From NCBI RefSeq assembly GCF_000576635.1, contig NZ_AVFL01000018.1, positions 1-64,000 of the forward strand: a stretch of DNA of 64,000 bases, read 5' to 3'. Shown one piece after another: positions 1-8,521 of the stretch (positions within the stretch are counted from its first letter, which is position 1; every line of letters begins with the position of its first letter). The stretch is from Skermanella stibiiresistens SB22. GTDB taxonomy: Bacteria > Pseudomonadota > Alphaproteobacteria > Azospirillales > Azospirillaceae. A model generated the notes under the pieces. The model searched no databases. It was not told the origin of the DNA and was given only the letters and a program-made list of their open reading frames with translations. Made by a program: the position numbers and the translations under genes.

Positions 1-535
1 CCTCGGCGGCGTCGAGCACCCCCGCCTGCTCCCGGGCGAAGGCCAGCATGCCCCAGGCGTGGCCGAACTCCGGCGCGTGAACGCAGGCGGCCTCGGCCAG
101 CCGCCGCATGCCGGCGCGGTCGCCGCGGTTCAACTGGTGGACCTGCGCCAGTTTCAGATTGAGCAGGTCACGCGGCCAGTGCAGCGCGATGATCAGGTGG
201 AAATCCAGCGCCCCGCCGGTGTCACCGGCTCCCCAGGCGTCTAATGCCTGGATCATCAGCCGTTCCCGCTCGGTCGCCCCGCGTGAAAGCTCGCGGGCTC
301 GGGCCAGGAAGGGAGCGGCCTTGGCGACGCCGTCGGCGGTCTGGAGGAACAGGTGCAGGGCGCCGGCATGGGCCTGGAGGATGGCGCAACCGGGATCGGC
401 CTCGGCGGCGTTCAGCAGCGCCCCGGCGTTCTTGCCGTGGCTCAGGATCTCCAGGGTGAAGTGATCGATCGCCTCGACAGTGGCGGGGCTCGCCGTGGTG
501 ACGGGATGGCCGAAGCGGTCGCGCGGGAGCGGCAT
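1..535 (-). CDS. TTC38-type tetratricopeptide protein, N-terminal part
   Basis: Open from an ATG at 535 to the window edge without a stop (178 codons seen), so the C-terminus lies outside. The N-terminus (MPLPRDRFGHPVTTASP) followed by an alpha-helical, alanine-rich stretch with the pattern AAEADPGCAILQAHAGALHLF is typical of bacterial relatives of tetratricopeptide repeat protein 38. These proteins are helical scaffolds of unknown role. It starts 4 bp after the DoxX gene stops, so YHS-DoxX-TPR look like one transcription unit. The family call rests on the N-terminal motif and helical repeat periodicity. Confidence 0.7.
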   Translation of the reverse strand, partial: MPLPRDRFGHPVTTASPATVEAIDHFTLEILSHGKNAGALLNAAEADPGCAILQAHAGALHLFLQTADGVAKAAPFLARARELSRGATERERLMIQALDAWGAGDTGGALDFHLIIALHWPRDLLNLKLAQVHQLNRGDRAGMRRLAEAACVHAPEFGHAWGMLAFAREQAGVLDAAE

Positions 536-539
536 GGCG

Positions 540-1046
540 TCAGCTCCGTCCCACACGGGCTCTTGAACGGGGCGAGCCCAGGGGTGTCAGCGCCATCAGG
601 GCGGAACGGCGCAGGACCAGGATGCCGGCCGACGCGATCCAGACGCCGCAGGCCAGGGCGAAAAGCTCGCCGCCATCCAGGCTGCCATCGGTGTTGAGCA
701 CCTGGATACCCAAGGGCGTGAAGAGATGGAAGAAGATGGCGCCGCTGATGACGCCCAGCGCCAGCGCCGCGCCGGCCCCCTGGAGCGCCACGCGGCCGGT
801 AAGGAGGCCGGCCAGCAGCAGCAGCGAGGCCACCAGTTCGCCCGTGCCGACGACGTATTGGCTGAACGGTCCCGTCGGCGCGAACAGGCCGGGGAAGCCC
901 CAGCCGGCTGCCCAGGCGTCGAGGGTGCCGAAGATGTGCCGGGTCTCTGGACTGTCGGTGAACTTGAAGAACAGCGACTGGATGAAGACGAACGCGATGT
1001 AGAGGGAGAGGGCTCCGGTCAGGAACCTACGTTTTCGCTCGGACAT
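540..1046 (-). CDS. DoxX-family membrane protein
   Basis: 168 residues with four hydrophobic segments (about residues 8-28, 62-82, 90-112 and 127-146), the DoxX/DoxD-like four-helix layout. Conserved-looking polar positions include FKFTDSPET after helix 1 and the GTGELVASLLLL stretch in helix 2. DoxX proteins are small inner-membrane proteins linked in various bacteria to thiosulfate oxidation or redox stress; the role here is not determined. The gene begins 13 bp downstream of the YHS protein gene, implying co-transcription. Confidence 0.75.
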   Translation of the reverse strand: MSERKRRFLTGALSLYIAFVFIQSLFFKFTDSPETRHIFGTLDAWAAGWGFPGLFAPTGPFSQYVVGTGELVASLLLLAGLLTGRVALQGAGAALALGVISGAIFFHLFTPLGIQVLNTDGSLDGGELFALACGVWIASAGILVLRRSALMALTPLGSPRSRARVGRS

Positions 1047-1059
1047 CTCAGGGCTCCCG

Positions 1060-1530
1060 TCATTTGCCCAGAACGGATGGCCAGTTGTGGTCGGCGCTGG
1101 CGATGTGGCCGGGGATGTCCTTCTCCCACCGCTGCTGGATCTCCTGGTCGTAGTTCAGGTACAGCTTGCCGTCGACCACCTTCCACAGCTTGGGATCGCC
1201 CGACGCGGTCTTGCCTTGCGCCACCGCCCAGGCACAGTAGCCACCATATTGGGGGGCGTATTTTTCCGGCGACTTGATGAACAGGTCGCGGTTCTCGGCG
1301 GAGGCGAAGCGCCATTCCGCGTCCATCCAGCGGGTCGAGAACTCCTTGCCGCCCTCGACCGGCTGGCCCTTGGTGAAATAGGCCACCGGGTCGTAGCCAC
1401 CGACCGCGACGCTGCTGAAGAAACCGGTATAGACGGCGGGTTCCTTCGCGGCAGCCGGCGTCACGGCCGATCCGGCCGCGCCGATCGCGATCAGGACGAC
1501 GGCCAGACCACGGGTCACTCGACGAAACAT
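1060..1530 (-). CDS. YHS domain-containing exported protein
   Basis: 156 residues. The start at 1530 is chosen because GGGAGAAGG lies just upstream and the protein then begins with a clean signal peptide (MFRRVTRGLAVVLIAIGAAG, cleavage near AAA-KEP). The mature part holds a YHS-type core: VGGYDPVAYFTKGQPVEGG, then WRFASAENRDLF, then PEKYAPQYGGYCAWA. YHS domains are small modules found in metal-handling and phenol-hydroxylase-related proteins; here it would act in the periplasm. First gene of the unit with DoxX and TPR genes. Function unknown. Confidence 0.8.
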   Translation of the reverse strand: MFRRVTRGLAVVLIAIGAAGSAVTPAAAKEPAVYTGFFSSVAVGGYDPVAYFTKGQPVEGGKEFSTRWMDAEWRFASAENRDLFIKSPEKYAPQYGGYCAWAVAQGKTASGDPKLWKVVDGKLYLNYDQEIQQRWEKDIPGHIASADHNWPSVLGK

Positions 1531-1633
1531 ATGCCTTCTCCCACAAGTGATAGTTAATGAAGCATCGTCTCCAATCTCCATGACATCATGTACCAAATCC
1601 TGTGACGGCAGAAATCACATCGGCTCACCGATC

Positions 1634-1649
1634 CGTGATCCTGTTCACG
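1634..1649. promoter_or_regulatory. CRP/FNR-family-like palindrome CGTGA-N6-TCACG
   Basis: A perfect inverted repeat with the spacing of CRP sites (half-sites GTGA and TCAC separated by 6). It lies in the divergent gap between the YHS gene (start 1530) and the adenylate cyclase gene (start 1804). The match to the E. coli CRP consensus core is seen directly. Which regulator binds, and which gene it controls, is inference. Confidence 0.45.
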
Positions 1650-1803
1650 TCATCGTGATTATTTTGTTACCACGACCATCAGTGCGGCGAATCCGGCCTC
1701 TCTGTTTGATCACAAACGAAATCTTTCAAGACGCCGGATCTGACGCGCGGCCGGCGAAGCTGTATGATGAAGCGGAATATCGCTCTGGAGGAGTGGACGA
1801 TCA

Positions 1804-3069
1804 GTGAGCGCGCATCAATCCTCGGACGTTCAAGCCTTGGCGCCTTCGGATAGGACGGCGGCGGCGGCGCGACGCGTCCTTCCCACCCAATCCGGCCCTT
1901 TGAGAAACGCGCATATCTTCGCGTGGCTGATCACCGTGCTGGCGGTCTGCATGGCGGTGTCGAGCATCGCCCTGCCCTGGGAGGGCGAGCGATTCGCCTT
2001 TCACAATCGGCTGGCGGCTTGGATCACCAGTGGGTTGCTGGCGCTGGCGCTGGGATCGCTGGGCTGCGTCCGGGCGGGCTGGATGCTGGCCGGACGGATG
2101 GGCATCATCCTGTACGGCTGCGTCGTCGTGGCGTCGATGACCGTCATGCTCGGGCCGGGGACCGGCATCGACGTGGTGGCGGCCACCTGCCTTGTGGCGG
2201 CGCCAGCCCTGCTGTTCGCCCGGTCCGAGCGGCTGCCCCTGGCGGTCGGCTGCGCGCTGAGCGTCGGCGTCATCGTCTTCATGCAGGTCTGGATCCATCT
2301 CGGCCCGATGTCCTACGTTCCCATCACCAGGTCCGATCTAATGGAGGTCCGCAGCGGCGTCGTGATCGTGGCCGCCTGCGTCGGGGCGCTGGTGGTCTAT
2401 CTCTACTGGTCGGCGGAGATGGCGCGTGGTGCCGCGGCGCGCGAGAGGGCCCGGTCCGACGCGCTGCTGCTGAACGTCCTGCCCGCCACCGTCGCCGACC
2501 GGTTGAAGGCGGGGGAGCGGCGGATCGCCGATCGGCTGGAGCGGGTGACCATCGTGTTCGCCGACATCGCCGGCTTCACCGCCTTCGCCGCCGACCGCAG
2601 CGCCGACGAGGTCGTCCACGTGCTGGGCGACCTGTTCTCCCGATTCGACGCGCTGTGCGCCGCCCATGGGGTGGAGAAGCTGAAGACGATCGGCGACGGC
2701 TACATGGCGGTGGCGGGCGCCCCGGAGGCCCTGCCAGACCACGCCGGTGCCGCCGCCCGCGTGGCGCTGGGCATGATGGCCGCGATGGAGGAGACGCTGC
2801 GCGATCACCCCGGCCTGGGTCTGCGCGTCGGCATCAACACGGGCCCCGTGGTGGCCGGGGTGATCGGCACGCGCAAGTTCGCCTACGACGTCTGGGGCGA
2901 CACCGTCAACCTGGCGAGCCGCCTGGAGTCGCAAGCCGCCGCCGGTACCATAGCCATCTCCGCCAGCACCCGCTCCGCCCTGGGCGACCGCTTCACGGTG
3001 GAACCGCTGGGCACCGCCGAGTTGAAGGGGATCGGAGCTGTGCCGGTGTGGCGGCTGGTGGATGGGTGA
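1804..3069 (+). CDS. membrane-anchored class III adenylate cyclase
   Basis: 421 residues from a GTG start preceded by GGAGGAG. About six hydrophobic segments (residues 38-200) form a membrane anchor, followed by a short helical linker (210-240) and the catalytic domain (245-420). Metal-binding Asp residues are D254 (FADIAGFT) and D298 (IGDGY). K294 in KTIGD and D362 in FAYDVWGD form the ATP-selecting pair, and N369/R373 in DTVNLASRLE supply transition-state contacts. All catalytic positions are present, so conversion of ATP to cAMP is expected at the inner membrane. No HAMP or recognisable sensory domain is seen. A CRP-like palindrome lies about 155 bp upstream. Confidence 0.9.
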   Translation: MSAHQSSDVQALAPSDRTAAAARRVLPTQSGPLRNAHIFAWLITVLAVCMAVSSIALPWEGERFAFHNRLAAWITSGLLALALGSLGCVRAGWMLAGRMGIILYGCVVVASMTVMLGPGTGIDVVAATCLVAAPALLFARSERLPLAVGCALSVGVIVFMQVWIHLGPMSYVPITRSDLMEVRSGVVIVAACVGALVVYLYWSAEMARGAAARERARSDALLLNVLPATVADRLKAGERRIADRLERVTIVFADIAGFTAFAADRSADEVVHVLGDLFSRFDALCAAHGVEKLKTIGDGYMAVAGAPEALPDHAGAAARVALGMMAAMEETLRDHPGLGLRVGINTGPVVAGVIGTRKFAYDVWGDTVNLASRLESQAAAGTIAISASTRSALGDRFTVEPLGTAELKGIGAVPVWRLVDG

Positions 3070-3180
3070 AGTGTCTGGTTCGATCTGGCGGTATTCCGGC
3101 GGAATAGGTCCCCGGATCAAATCCAAGAGCCGTGACCCTAAGAATTAATTTGTATCCGAATAGGTAAAATCCAGGAGCGC

Positions 3181-3258
3181 GTAGGTCGGCTAAAGCGAAG
3201 CGGCAGCCGACATCAACGCGTCTGCTTGTCGGCTGCCGCTTCGCTTTAGCCGACCTAC
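3181..3258. repeat. 78-bp dispersed palindromic repeat, copy 1
   Basis: Perfect inverted repeat: 32-bp arms 3181-3212 and 3227-3258 around a 14-bp loop (3213-3226). The outer end reads GTAGGTCGGC. A second copy of exactly the same length lies at 31227-31304. It sits between the convergent cyclase and methyltransferase-like genes. No T-tract follows either arm, so a simple Rho-independent terminator is less likely than a REP/MITE-like repeat. Confidence 0.85.
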
Positions 3259-3287
3259 ATTTGAATTATCATTGAACCAGGATTACC

Positions 3288-4073
3288 CTACTCCCGCCTC
3301 AGCCAGCGATCGGCGGCGCGTTCGATCTTGTCGGGGTAATCGGACACTTCGGGACCGATCAGGGGCAGGTCCATCTCGGCCACGATCCGGGCGACGGTGG
3401 CGGTGTCCAGGGGAAGCCCCAGGGCTTGGGCACGCCGGGCGATCACCATCTCCTGGCCCCAGAAATAGACCTTCGACGCGCCGGTGTTGGCGCGCATGCC
3501 CTGGACTTGCGCGACCCGGCCGTCGCCGTCCAGCGGTATCCAGATGTCGGCCAGGAGCGTGTCGGCGGGAATCTCCGGGGTCCAGGCGAAGGCGTCGCCC
3601 TCGACGACGGTGATTTTGGCGGTCGCTTCGGGCGGCAACTGGGCGAAGACGCCCAGTTCGGCGATCAGGCCGATCACCTCCGGGTCGAACTCGACCACCG
3701 TCACGGCGGTGACTTGCCTCTGGAGGGCGGCGTTGGCCGCGGCCCAGCCCATTCCCAATCCCATCACCACGGTATGGCCGGTGGCGGCGCGGCAGCCCAG
3801 TTCCTGGCTCTCGATCTCCATCGGAGTCATCGACATCCAGGTGCGGAGACCGGCATCGGCGCCCTCGCCGTGGATCCGCGTCAGCACCGCCATGTCGGTC
3901 ACGACCTGGACGCCGCTCCAGTAGCCGGGGCACAGGCTCAGTGGTGCCACGTCGAGACGCCAGCGTTCGCCCTGGATCGGACGGTAGACCGGCCGGAATA
4001 CATCAGGTGCGTAGAGCGGGGCTCCCCCGGGAACGATCAGACCCGCCGGAACGACCGGTGCTTCCACGGACAT
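3288..4073 (-). CDS. SAM-dependent methyltransferase-like / spermidine-synthase-like protein
   Basis: About 261 residues from the ATG at 4073, chosen because GGAGAGG sits about 9 nt upstream; the frame stays open to 4295 but without a better ribosome site. The centre shows a class I SAM-binding signature: VVMGLGMGWAAANAAL (Gly-rich loop), then VTVVEFDPEVI (acidic end of strand 2) and ITVVEGDAFAW (motif III). The fold is that of methyltransferases and polyamine synthases. The substrate is not recognisable. It stands alone, convergent with the cyclase gene. Confidence 0.6.
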   Translation of the reverse strand: MSVEAPVVPAGLIVPGGAPLYAPDVFRPVYRPIQGERWRLDVAPLSLCPGYWSGVQVVTDMAVLTRIHGEGADAGLRTWMSMTPMEIESQELGCRAATGHTVVMGLGMGWAAANAALQRQVTAVTVVEFDPEVIGLIAELGVFAQLPPEATAKITVVEGDAFAWTPEIPADTLLADIWIPLDGDGRVAQVQGMRANTGASKVYFWGQEMVIARRAQALGLPLDTATVARIVAEMDLPLIGPEVSDYPDKIERAADRWLRRE

Positions 4074-4242
4074 GTTCGCTACCTCTCCATGCTGTTCATA
4101 CGCATCCATACCATAAGGATTAGACAAAAAGGATGGGATCGTTTCGAGACTGTCCCGTTCGAGTCCGGCCAACCCGCTTGCCTCGCCAGATCGAACCGGG
4201 CAAGTTCGATCGAACGGAGACGATCGGGGACGGACGCTCGGC

Positions 4243-5403
4243 ATGGCATCGGGATCGACGAACGGCACGGGCGACGCCGCGGGCAAGGGCTTCAACCAGC
4301 CGGGAGAGGTGCCGGGTTGGGTGAACTACGCCCTATTGCCGGCGCTCAACCTCGTGGCCGCCCTGGCGGTCTCCAGCCTCGTCATCCTGGCGATCGGCGA
4401 AAACCCGATCGCCGCCATGGGGGTGCTGCTCTACGGCTCGTTCGGCTATCCCGAGGCGGTCGGCTTCACCCTCTACTACACCACCAACTTCATCTTCACC
4501 GGACTGGCGGTGTCGGTGGCCTTCCACTGCGGGCTGTTCAACATCGGCGGGGAGGGACAGGCCTATATCGGCGGGCTGGCGGTGGGATTGGTCGGGCTGT
4601 GGTTCGGCGGCGCGCCGTGGCCGGTGGTCGCGATCATCGCCATCGCGGCGGGCGCCGCCGGTGGGGCGGCCTGGGCCTATGTCCCAGCCTGGCTCCAAGC
4701 CCATCGCGGCAGCCACATCGTCATCACGACGATCATGTTCAACTTCATCGCCGCGTCGGTCATGACCTACCTGCTGGTCGACGTGCTGATAGCGCCCGGC
4801 CAGCAATCGCCGGAGAGCAGGCAGTTCGACCAATCGACCTGGCTGCCCTTCATGCATCAGGCGCTGGGCTGGATCGGCATCCGGATCCCCAACTCGCCCC
4901 TCAACCTGTCGTTCGTCTGGGCGCTGGTCTGTTGCGCGCTGGTCTGGGTCCTGATCTGGCACACCCGTTGGGGCTATGAGATCCGCACCGTCGGCCAGAA
5001 CGAGCGGGCGGCGGTTTACGCCGGCATCTCGCCGTCCGGCAACATCATCCTGGCGATGGCGATCTCCGGCGCGCTGGCCGGCTTCGTCGGGCTGAACGAG
5101 GTGCTGGGCGTCAACCACAGGCTGATCCTGGGCTTCACCGGCGGCGTCGGCTTCGTCGGCATCGCCGTGGCGCTGATGGGGCGCAACCACCCGATCGGCA
5201 TCGTGCTGGCTGCCCTGCTGTTCGGAGCGCTCTACCAAGGCGGGTCGGAGTTGGCCTTCGACTTTCCCAACATCAACCGCGAGATGGTGGTGGTGATCCA
5301 GGGACTGGTGATCCTGTTCGCCGGCGCGCTGGAGAACCTGTTCAAGAGCCGGGTCGAGGCGCTGTTCCGGCGCTCCACGCGCCAGCCAGCCACGGCTGGC
5401 TGA
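4243..5403 (+). CDS. ABC transporter permease, nucleoside type (first subunit)
   Basis: 386 residues with about nine to ten membrane helices, of the branched-chain/nucleoside permease family (NupP/YufP-like). Family signatures include AFHCGLFNIGGEGQ after helix 3 and the loop GYEIRTVGQNERAA with AGI following, then GFVGIAVALMGRNHP. First gene of the nucleoside salvage operon. The second permease follows after 13 bp. The specificity for nucleosides is inferred from the downstream cdd, phosphorylase, deoC, deoA and add genes. No ATPase or binding-protein gene lies next to it. Confidence 0.85.
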   Translation: MASGSTNGTGDAAGKGFNQPGEVPGWVNYALLPALNLVAALAVSSLVILAIGENPIAAMGVLLYGSFGYPEAVGFTLYYTTNFIFTGLAVSVAFHCGLFNIGGEGQAYIGGLAVGLVGLWFGGAPWPVVAIIAIAAGAAGGAAWAYVPAWLQAHRGSHIVITTIMFNFIAASVMTYLLVDVLIAPGQQSPESRQFDQSTWLPFMHQALGWIGIRIPNSPLNLSFVWALVCCALVWVLIWHTRWGYEIRTVGQNERAAVYAGISPSGNIILAMAISGALAGFVGLNEVLGVNHRLILGFTGGVGFVGIAVALMGRNHPIGIVLAALLFGALYQGGSELAFDFPNINREMVVVIQGLVILFAGALENLFKSRVEALFRRSTRQPATAG

Positions 5404-5416
5404 GGGAGGAGGTCGC

Positions 5417-6391
5417 GTGATGGACTACATGACCCTCCTCTCGGTCCTGGACGGCACGGTGCGAACCGCGGCGCCGCTGGTGCTGGCGGCCCTGGCCGGG
5501 CTGTTCGCCGAACGCTCCGGCGTCGTCGACATCGGCCTGGAGGGCAAGATGCTGGCGGGAGCCTTCGCCGCCGCCGCGGCGGCCTCCGTCACCGGCAGCC
5601 CCTGGCTGGGCCTGCTGGCGGCCATCCTGGCCGGGATCGCGCTGTCGATGGTCCACGCCTACGCCACCGTGACCCACCACGGCAATCAGGTGGTCAGTGG
5701 CATGGCGATCAACATCCTGGTGGCCGGGCTGACCCCGACACTGGCCTTCGCATGGTTCCAGCAAGGAGGCCAGACGCCGATCCTGCAATCGGGCGAGCGG
5801 TTCCAGTCGATCACCCTGCCGTTGGCCGACGCGCTGGGAGATACCATCCCGGTCCTGGGGCCCCTGTACCGCGAGGTGATCAGCGGCCACAACATCCTGG
5901 TCTATGCTGCCGTGCTGGCGGTGCCGGTCACCGCCTGGGTGGTCTACCGCTCGCGCTTCGGCCTGCGACTGCGGGCGGTCGGCGAGAACCCCAGCGCGGT
6001 CGACACCGCCGGCATCTCGGTCGCCAAGCTGCGCTATCAGGCGCTGGTGATCTGCGGTGCCCTGACGGGGGCGGCCGGAGCCTACCTCTCCACGGCGCAG
6101 GGTGCCGGGTTCGTCCGCGACATGACGGCCGGAATGGGCTATCTGGCGCTGGCGGCTTTGATCTTCGGCAAGTGGAAGCCCGCCCCGACGCTGGCCGCCT
6201 GCCTGCTGTTCGCGCTGGCCGACGCTGTTCAGATCCGGCTCCAGGGCGTCGATATCCCCGGCATCGGGATCATTCCGGTGCAGTTCATCCAGATGCTGCC
6301 CTATGTTCTGACCGTGCTGCTGCTGGCGGGGTTCGTCGGCAAGGCGGTGGCGCCCAAGGCCAGCGGCATTCCCTATGTGAAGGAACGTTGA
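5417..6391 (+). CDS. ABC transporter permease, nucleoside type (second subunit)
   Basis: 324 residues, NupQ/YufQ-like. A GTG (5417) is directly followed by an ATG (5420); GGGAGGAGG lies upstream, so either could start. Signatures: LFAERSGVVDIGLEGKML near the N-terminus, VTHHGNQVVSGMAIN, and FGLRLRAVGENPSAVDTAGI in the cytoplasmic loop. About eight to nine hydrophobic helices. It should pair with the preceding permease to form the membrane channel of a nucleoside importer. Confidence 0.87.
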   Translation: MMDYMTLLSVLDGTVRTAAPLVLAALAGLFAERSGVVDIGLEGKMLAGAFAAAAAASVTGSPWLGLLAAILAGIALSMVHAYATVTHHGNQVVSGMAINILVAGLTPTLAFAWFQQGGQTPILQSGERFQSITLPLADALGDTIPVLGPLYREVISGHNILVYAAVLAVPVTAWVVYRSRFGLRLRAVGENPSAVDTAGISVAKLRYQALVICGALTGAAGAYLSTAQGAGFVRDMTAGMGYLALAALIFGKWKPAPTLAACLLFALADAVQIRLQGVDIPGIGIIPVQFIQMLPYVLTVLLLAGFVGKAVAPKASGIPYVKER

Positions 6392-6418
6392 CGTGACGAC
6401 ACCCCGAGCGGCCCCACC

Positions 6419-6844
6419 ATGAGCGGTCCCACCACGAGCGGGCTCGACGGCATGATCTCCCTGGCGCGTCAGGCGATGGGGAACGCCTACGCGCCCTACT
6501 CGAACTTTCCGGTCGGGGCCTGTCTGCGGACCGACGGCGGCAAGCTGTACGCCGCCGCCAATGTGGAGAACGCGGCCTATCCGCAAGGCCAGTGCGCCGA
6601 GGCCAGCGCCATCGGCATGATGGTCGCGGGTGGCGACCGCAAGATCGTCGAGGTCGTGGTGATGGGCGGAGCGCCGGGCGACGGCTTGCTGTGCACGCCC
6701 TGCGGAGGCTGCCGCCAGCGGCTGCGCGAGTTCTGCGCGGGCGATGTCCGGATCCACGTCTGCGGACCGGAGGGCGTGCGCCGGACAGTGACGCTGGACG
6801 AGTTGCTGCCGCTGTCGTTCGGCCCCGAGAACCTGAACTTCTGA
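6419..6844 (+). CDS. cdd: cytidine deaminase
   Basis: 141 residues, the normal size of the homotetrameric form. Deaminates cytidine and deoxycytidine to (deoxy)uridine. Zinc ligands are C59, C95 and C98 (QCAE and PCGGC), and E61 is the catalytic glutamate. The N-terminal AYAPYSNFPVGA and the NVENAAYPQG loop are family hallmarks. It lies 27 bp after the permease gene and 18 bp before the purine nucleoside phosphorylase gene, in the same operon. Confidence 0.95.
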   Translation: MSGPTTSGLDGMISLARQAMGNAYAPYSNFPVGACLRTDGGKLYAAANVENAAYPQGQCAEASAIGMMVAGGDRKIVEVVVMGGAPGDGLLCTPCGGCRQRLREFCAGDVRIHVCGPEGVRRTVTLDELLPLSFGPENLNF

Positions 6845-6862
6845 TGAGCGCGAAAGGTTGAC

Positions 6863-7690
6863 ATGGACGGCATAGCCACCCCTGGGGAAGCGGCGAAGGC
6901 CATCGCGGAACGGGCCGGCAGCCTTAGGCCCCGGATTGGCATCGTGCTCGGCTCCGGCCTGGGCGGGCTGGCGGAGCGGATAGAGGACGCCGTCACGATC
7001 TCCTACGCGGACTTGCCGGGATTCCCGCGCCCGGGAGTACATGGCCACGCGGGCCAGCTCGTGCTGGGAACCCTGGGCGGCCAGCCCGTCGCCTGCATGC
7101 GAGGGCGGGTCCATCTTTACGAAGGCGCTGGTCCGGCGGCCATCAAGGTGCCGATCCGGGCGCTGAAGCTGGCCGGGTGCGACACGCTTTTGCTGACCTG
7201 CGCCGCCGGTTCGCTCCGCACTGAGGTGGGACCGGGGCGGCTTATGGCGATCACCGACCACATCAACATGCAGGGCGGCAACCCGCTGGTCGGCCCCAAC
7301 GACGACGCGTTCGGCCCGCGCTTCCCCGGTCTGAAGGACGCCTGGGACCCCACCTTGACGGCGCATCTGGCGTCGACCGCCGCGGAACTGGGGATCGACC
7401 TCGCCCAAGGCGTTTACGCCGCCTGGCTCGGACCCTGTTTCGAAACGCCGGCCGAGGTCAGGATGTTGAAGGTCCTGGGCGCCGATGCGGTCGGCATGTC
7501 GACGGTGCCGGAATGCATCGTCGCCCGGCATTGCGGGTTGACGGTGGTTGGCTGCGCCGTCATCACCAATCTGGGCGTCGGCCTTGGTGACGGTGAGGTC
7601 AGCCACGACCAGACGCTGCGCTCCGCCACCGCGGCGGCGGCCGATTTGGAACGGCTGGTGATTGGTTTTCTGGAAGGAATGAAACGGTGA
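6863..7690 (+). CDS. purine nucleoside phosphorylase (trimeric class)
   Basis: 275 residues. Splits purine (deoxy)nucleosides with phosphate to base plus (deoxy)ribose-1-phosphate. Recognised by IVLGSGLGGLAERI (phosphate loop), GRVHLYEG, the substrate loop GPCFETPAEVRML, and GADAVGMSTVPE. Two usual positions differ: the common NAAGG tract reads CAAGS, and the ITNLAAG tract reads ITNLGVG, so the preferred base may be shifted. The stop codon overlaps the GTG start of deoC. Either a PunA- or XapA-type symbol could apply. Confidence 0.9.
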   Translation: MDGIATPGEAAKAIAERAGSLRPRIGIVLGSGLGGLAERIEDAVTISYADLPGFPRPGVHGHAGQLVLGTLGGQPVACMRGRVHLYEGAGPAAIKVPIRALKLAGCDTLLLTCAAGSLRTEVGPGRLMAITDHINMQGGNPLVGPNDDAFGPRFPGLKDAWDPTLTAHLASTAAELGIDLAQGVYAAWLGPCFETPAEVRMLKVLGADAVGMSTVPECIVARHCGLTVVGCAVITNLGVGLGDGEVSHDQTLRSATAAAADLERLVIGFLEGMKR

Positions 7691-8505
7691 CGACACTGGA
7701 TGCGACGCTGGCCCGTCTGGTCGAGGAGGCCAAGTTGGCCGCTCCCGATGCCAAGATCGCGGAGCGCGCCCTGCCCCTGCTCGACCTGACCAGCCTGAAC
7801 GACGACGACACGGATGAGCGGATCGTGGCGTTGTGCGACCGGGCGGTGACACCGGCCGGCCGGGTCGCCGCGGTCTGCATCCACCCACGCTTCATTCCGG
7901 TCGCGAAACGGCGGCTGGAAAACAAGGGCGTCGCCATCGCCACCGTCGTGAACTTCCCCGGTGGCGGGGAAAGCGCCGCCGAGGTCGCCGGATCGACCCG
8001 AGACGCGATCCGGGCCGGGGCGGACGAGATCGACGTGGTGCTGCCATGGCGCGACTTCAAAGCGGGGGAACGCACGGTTCCCAACGACATTCTGCGCGCC
8101 TGCCGCGATGCCTGCGGCGACGGCATCCTGATGAAGGTGATCCTGGAGACGGGCGGGCTCGACGATGCCGACCTGATCGAGCGGGCCAGCCGGGACGCGG
8201 TCGCGGCGGGGGCGGATTTCCTCAAGACCTCCACCGGCAAGCTCCAGCCCGCCGCGACCTTGGAGGCGGCCGCCATCATGCTGGCGGTGATCCGCGACAG
8301 CGGCAAGCCGGTCGGATTCAAGGCCGCCGGCGGCATCCGCGACACGGCGGGCGCCGCCACCTACCTGCATCTGGCCGGCGCGCTGATGGGAGAGGGATGG
8401 GCGACACCCTCCACCTTCCGCTTCGGCGCCAGCGGTTTGCTGGACGCCCTGCTGGGCGACCTGGGCCAAGGCGCCACCGGGCAAAAGCCCCGCGGCGGAT
8501 ATTAG
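7687..8505 (+). CDS. deoC: deoxyribose-phosphate aldolase
   Basis: 272 residues from a GTG overlapping the previous stop (GTGA). Cleaves 2-deoxyribose-5-phosphate to glyceraldehyde-3-phosphate and acetaldehyde. The Schiff-base lysine sits in DFLKTSTGK; the barrel motifs VCIHPRFIP, EIDVVLPW and KVILETGGL are present, as is FKAAGGIRDT. It closes the catabolic branch for deoxynucleosides. A phosphopentomutase gene, needed to connect phosphorylase products to this enzyme, is not in the window. Confidence 0.94.
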   Translation: MTTLDATLARLVEEAKLAAPDAKIAERALPLLDLTSLNDDDTDERIVALCDRAVTPAGRVAAVCIHPRFIPVAKRRLENKGVAIATVVNFPGGGESAAEVAGSTRDAIRAGADEIDVVLPWRDFKAGERTVPNDILRACRDACGDGILMKVILETGGLDDADLIERASRDAVAAGADFLKTSTGKLQPAATLEAAAIMLAVIRDSGKPVGFKAAGGIRDTAGAATYLHLAGALMGEGWATPSTFRFGASGLLDALLGDLGQGATGQKPRGGY

Positions 8506-8521
8506 GGAAACGGAACGATCC

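Noticed and set aside
1601-1619. TGTGA ... TCACA near the YHS gene, resembling a CRP site
   Set aside because: The spacer is 9 bp instead of 6; only the 1634-1649 palindrome has proper spacing.
3181-3258. Reading the 78-bp palindrome as a plain terminator for the cyclase gene
   Set aside because: No T-tract on either side and an equal-length second copy elsewhere point to a dispersed repeat family.
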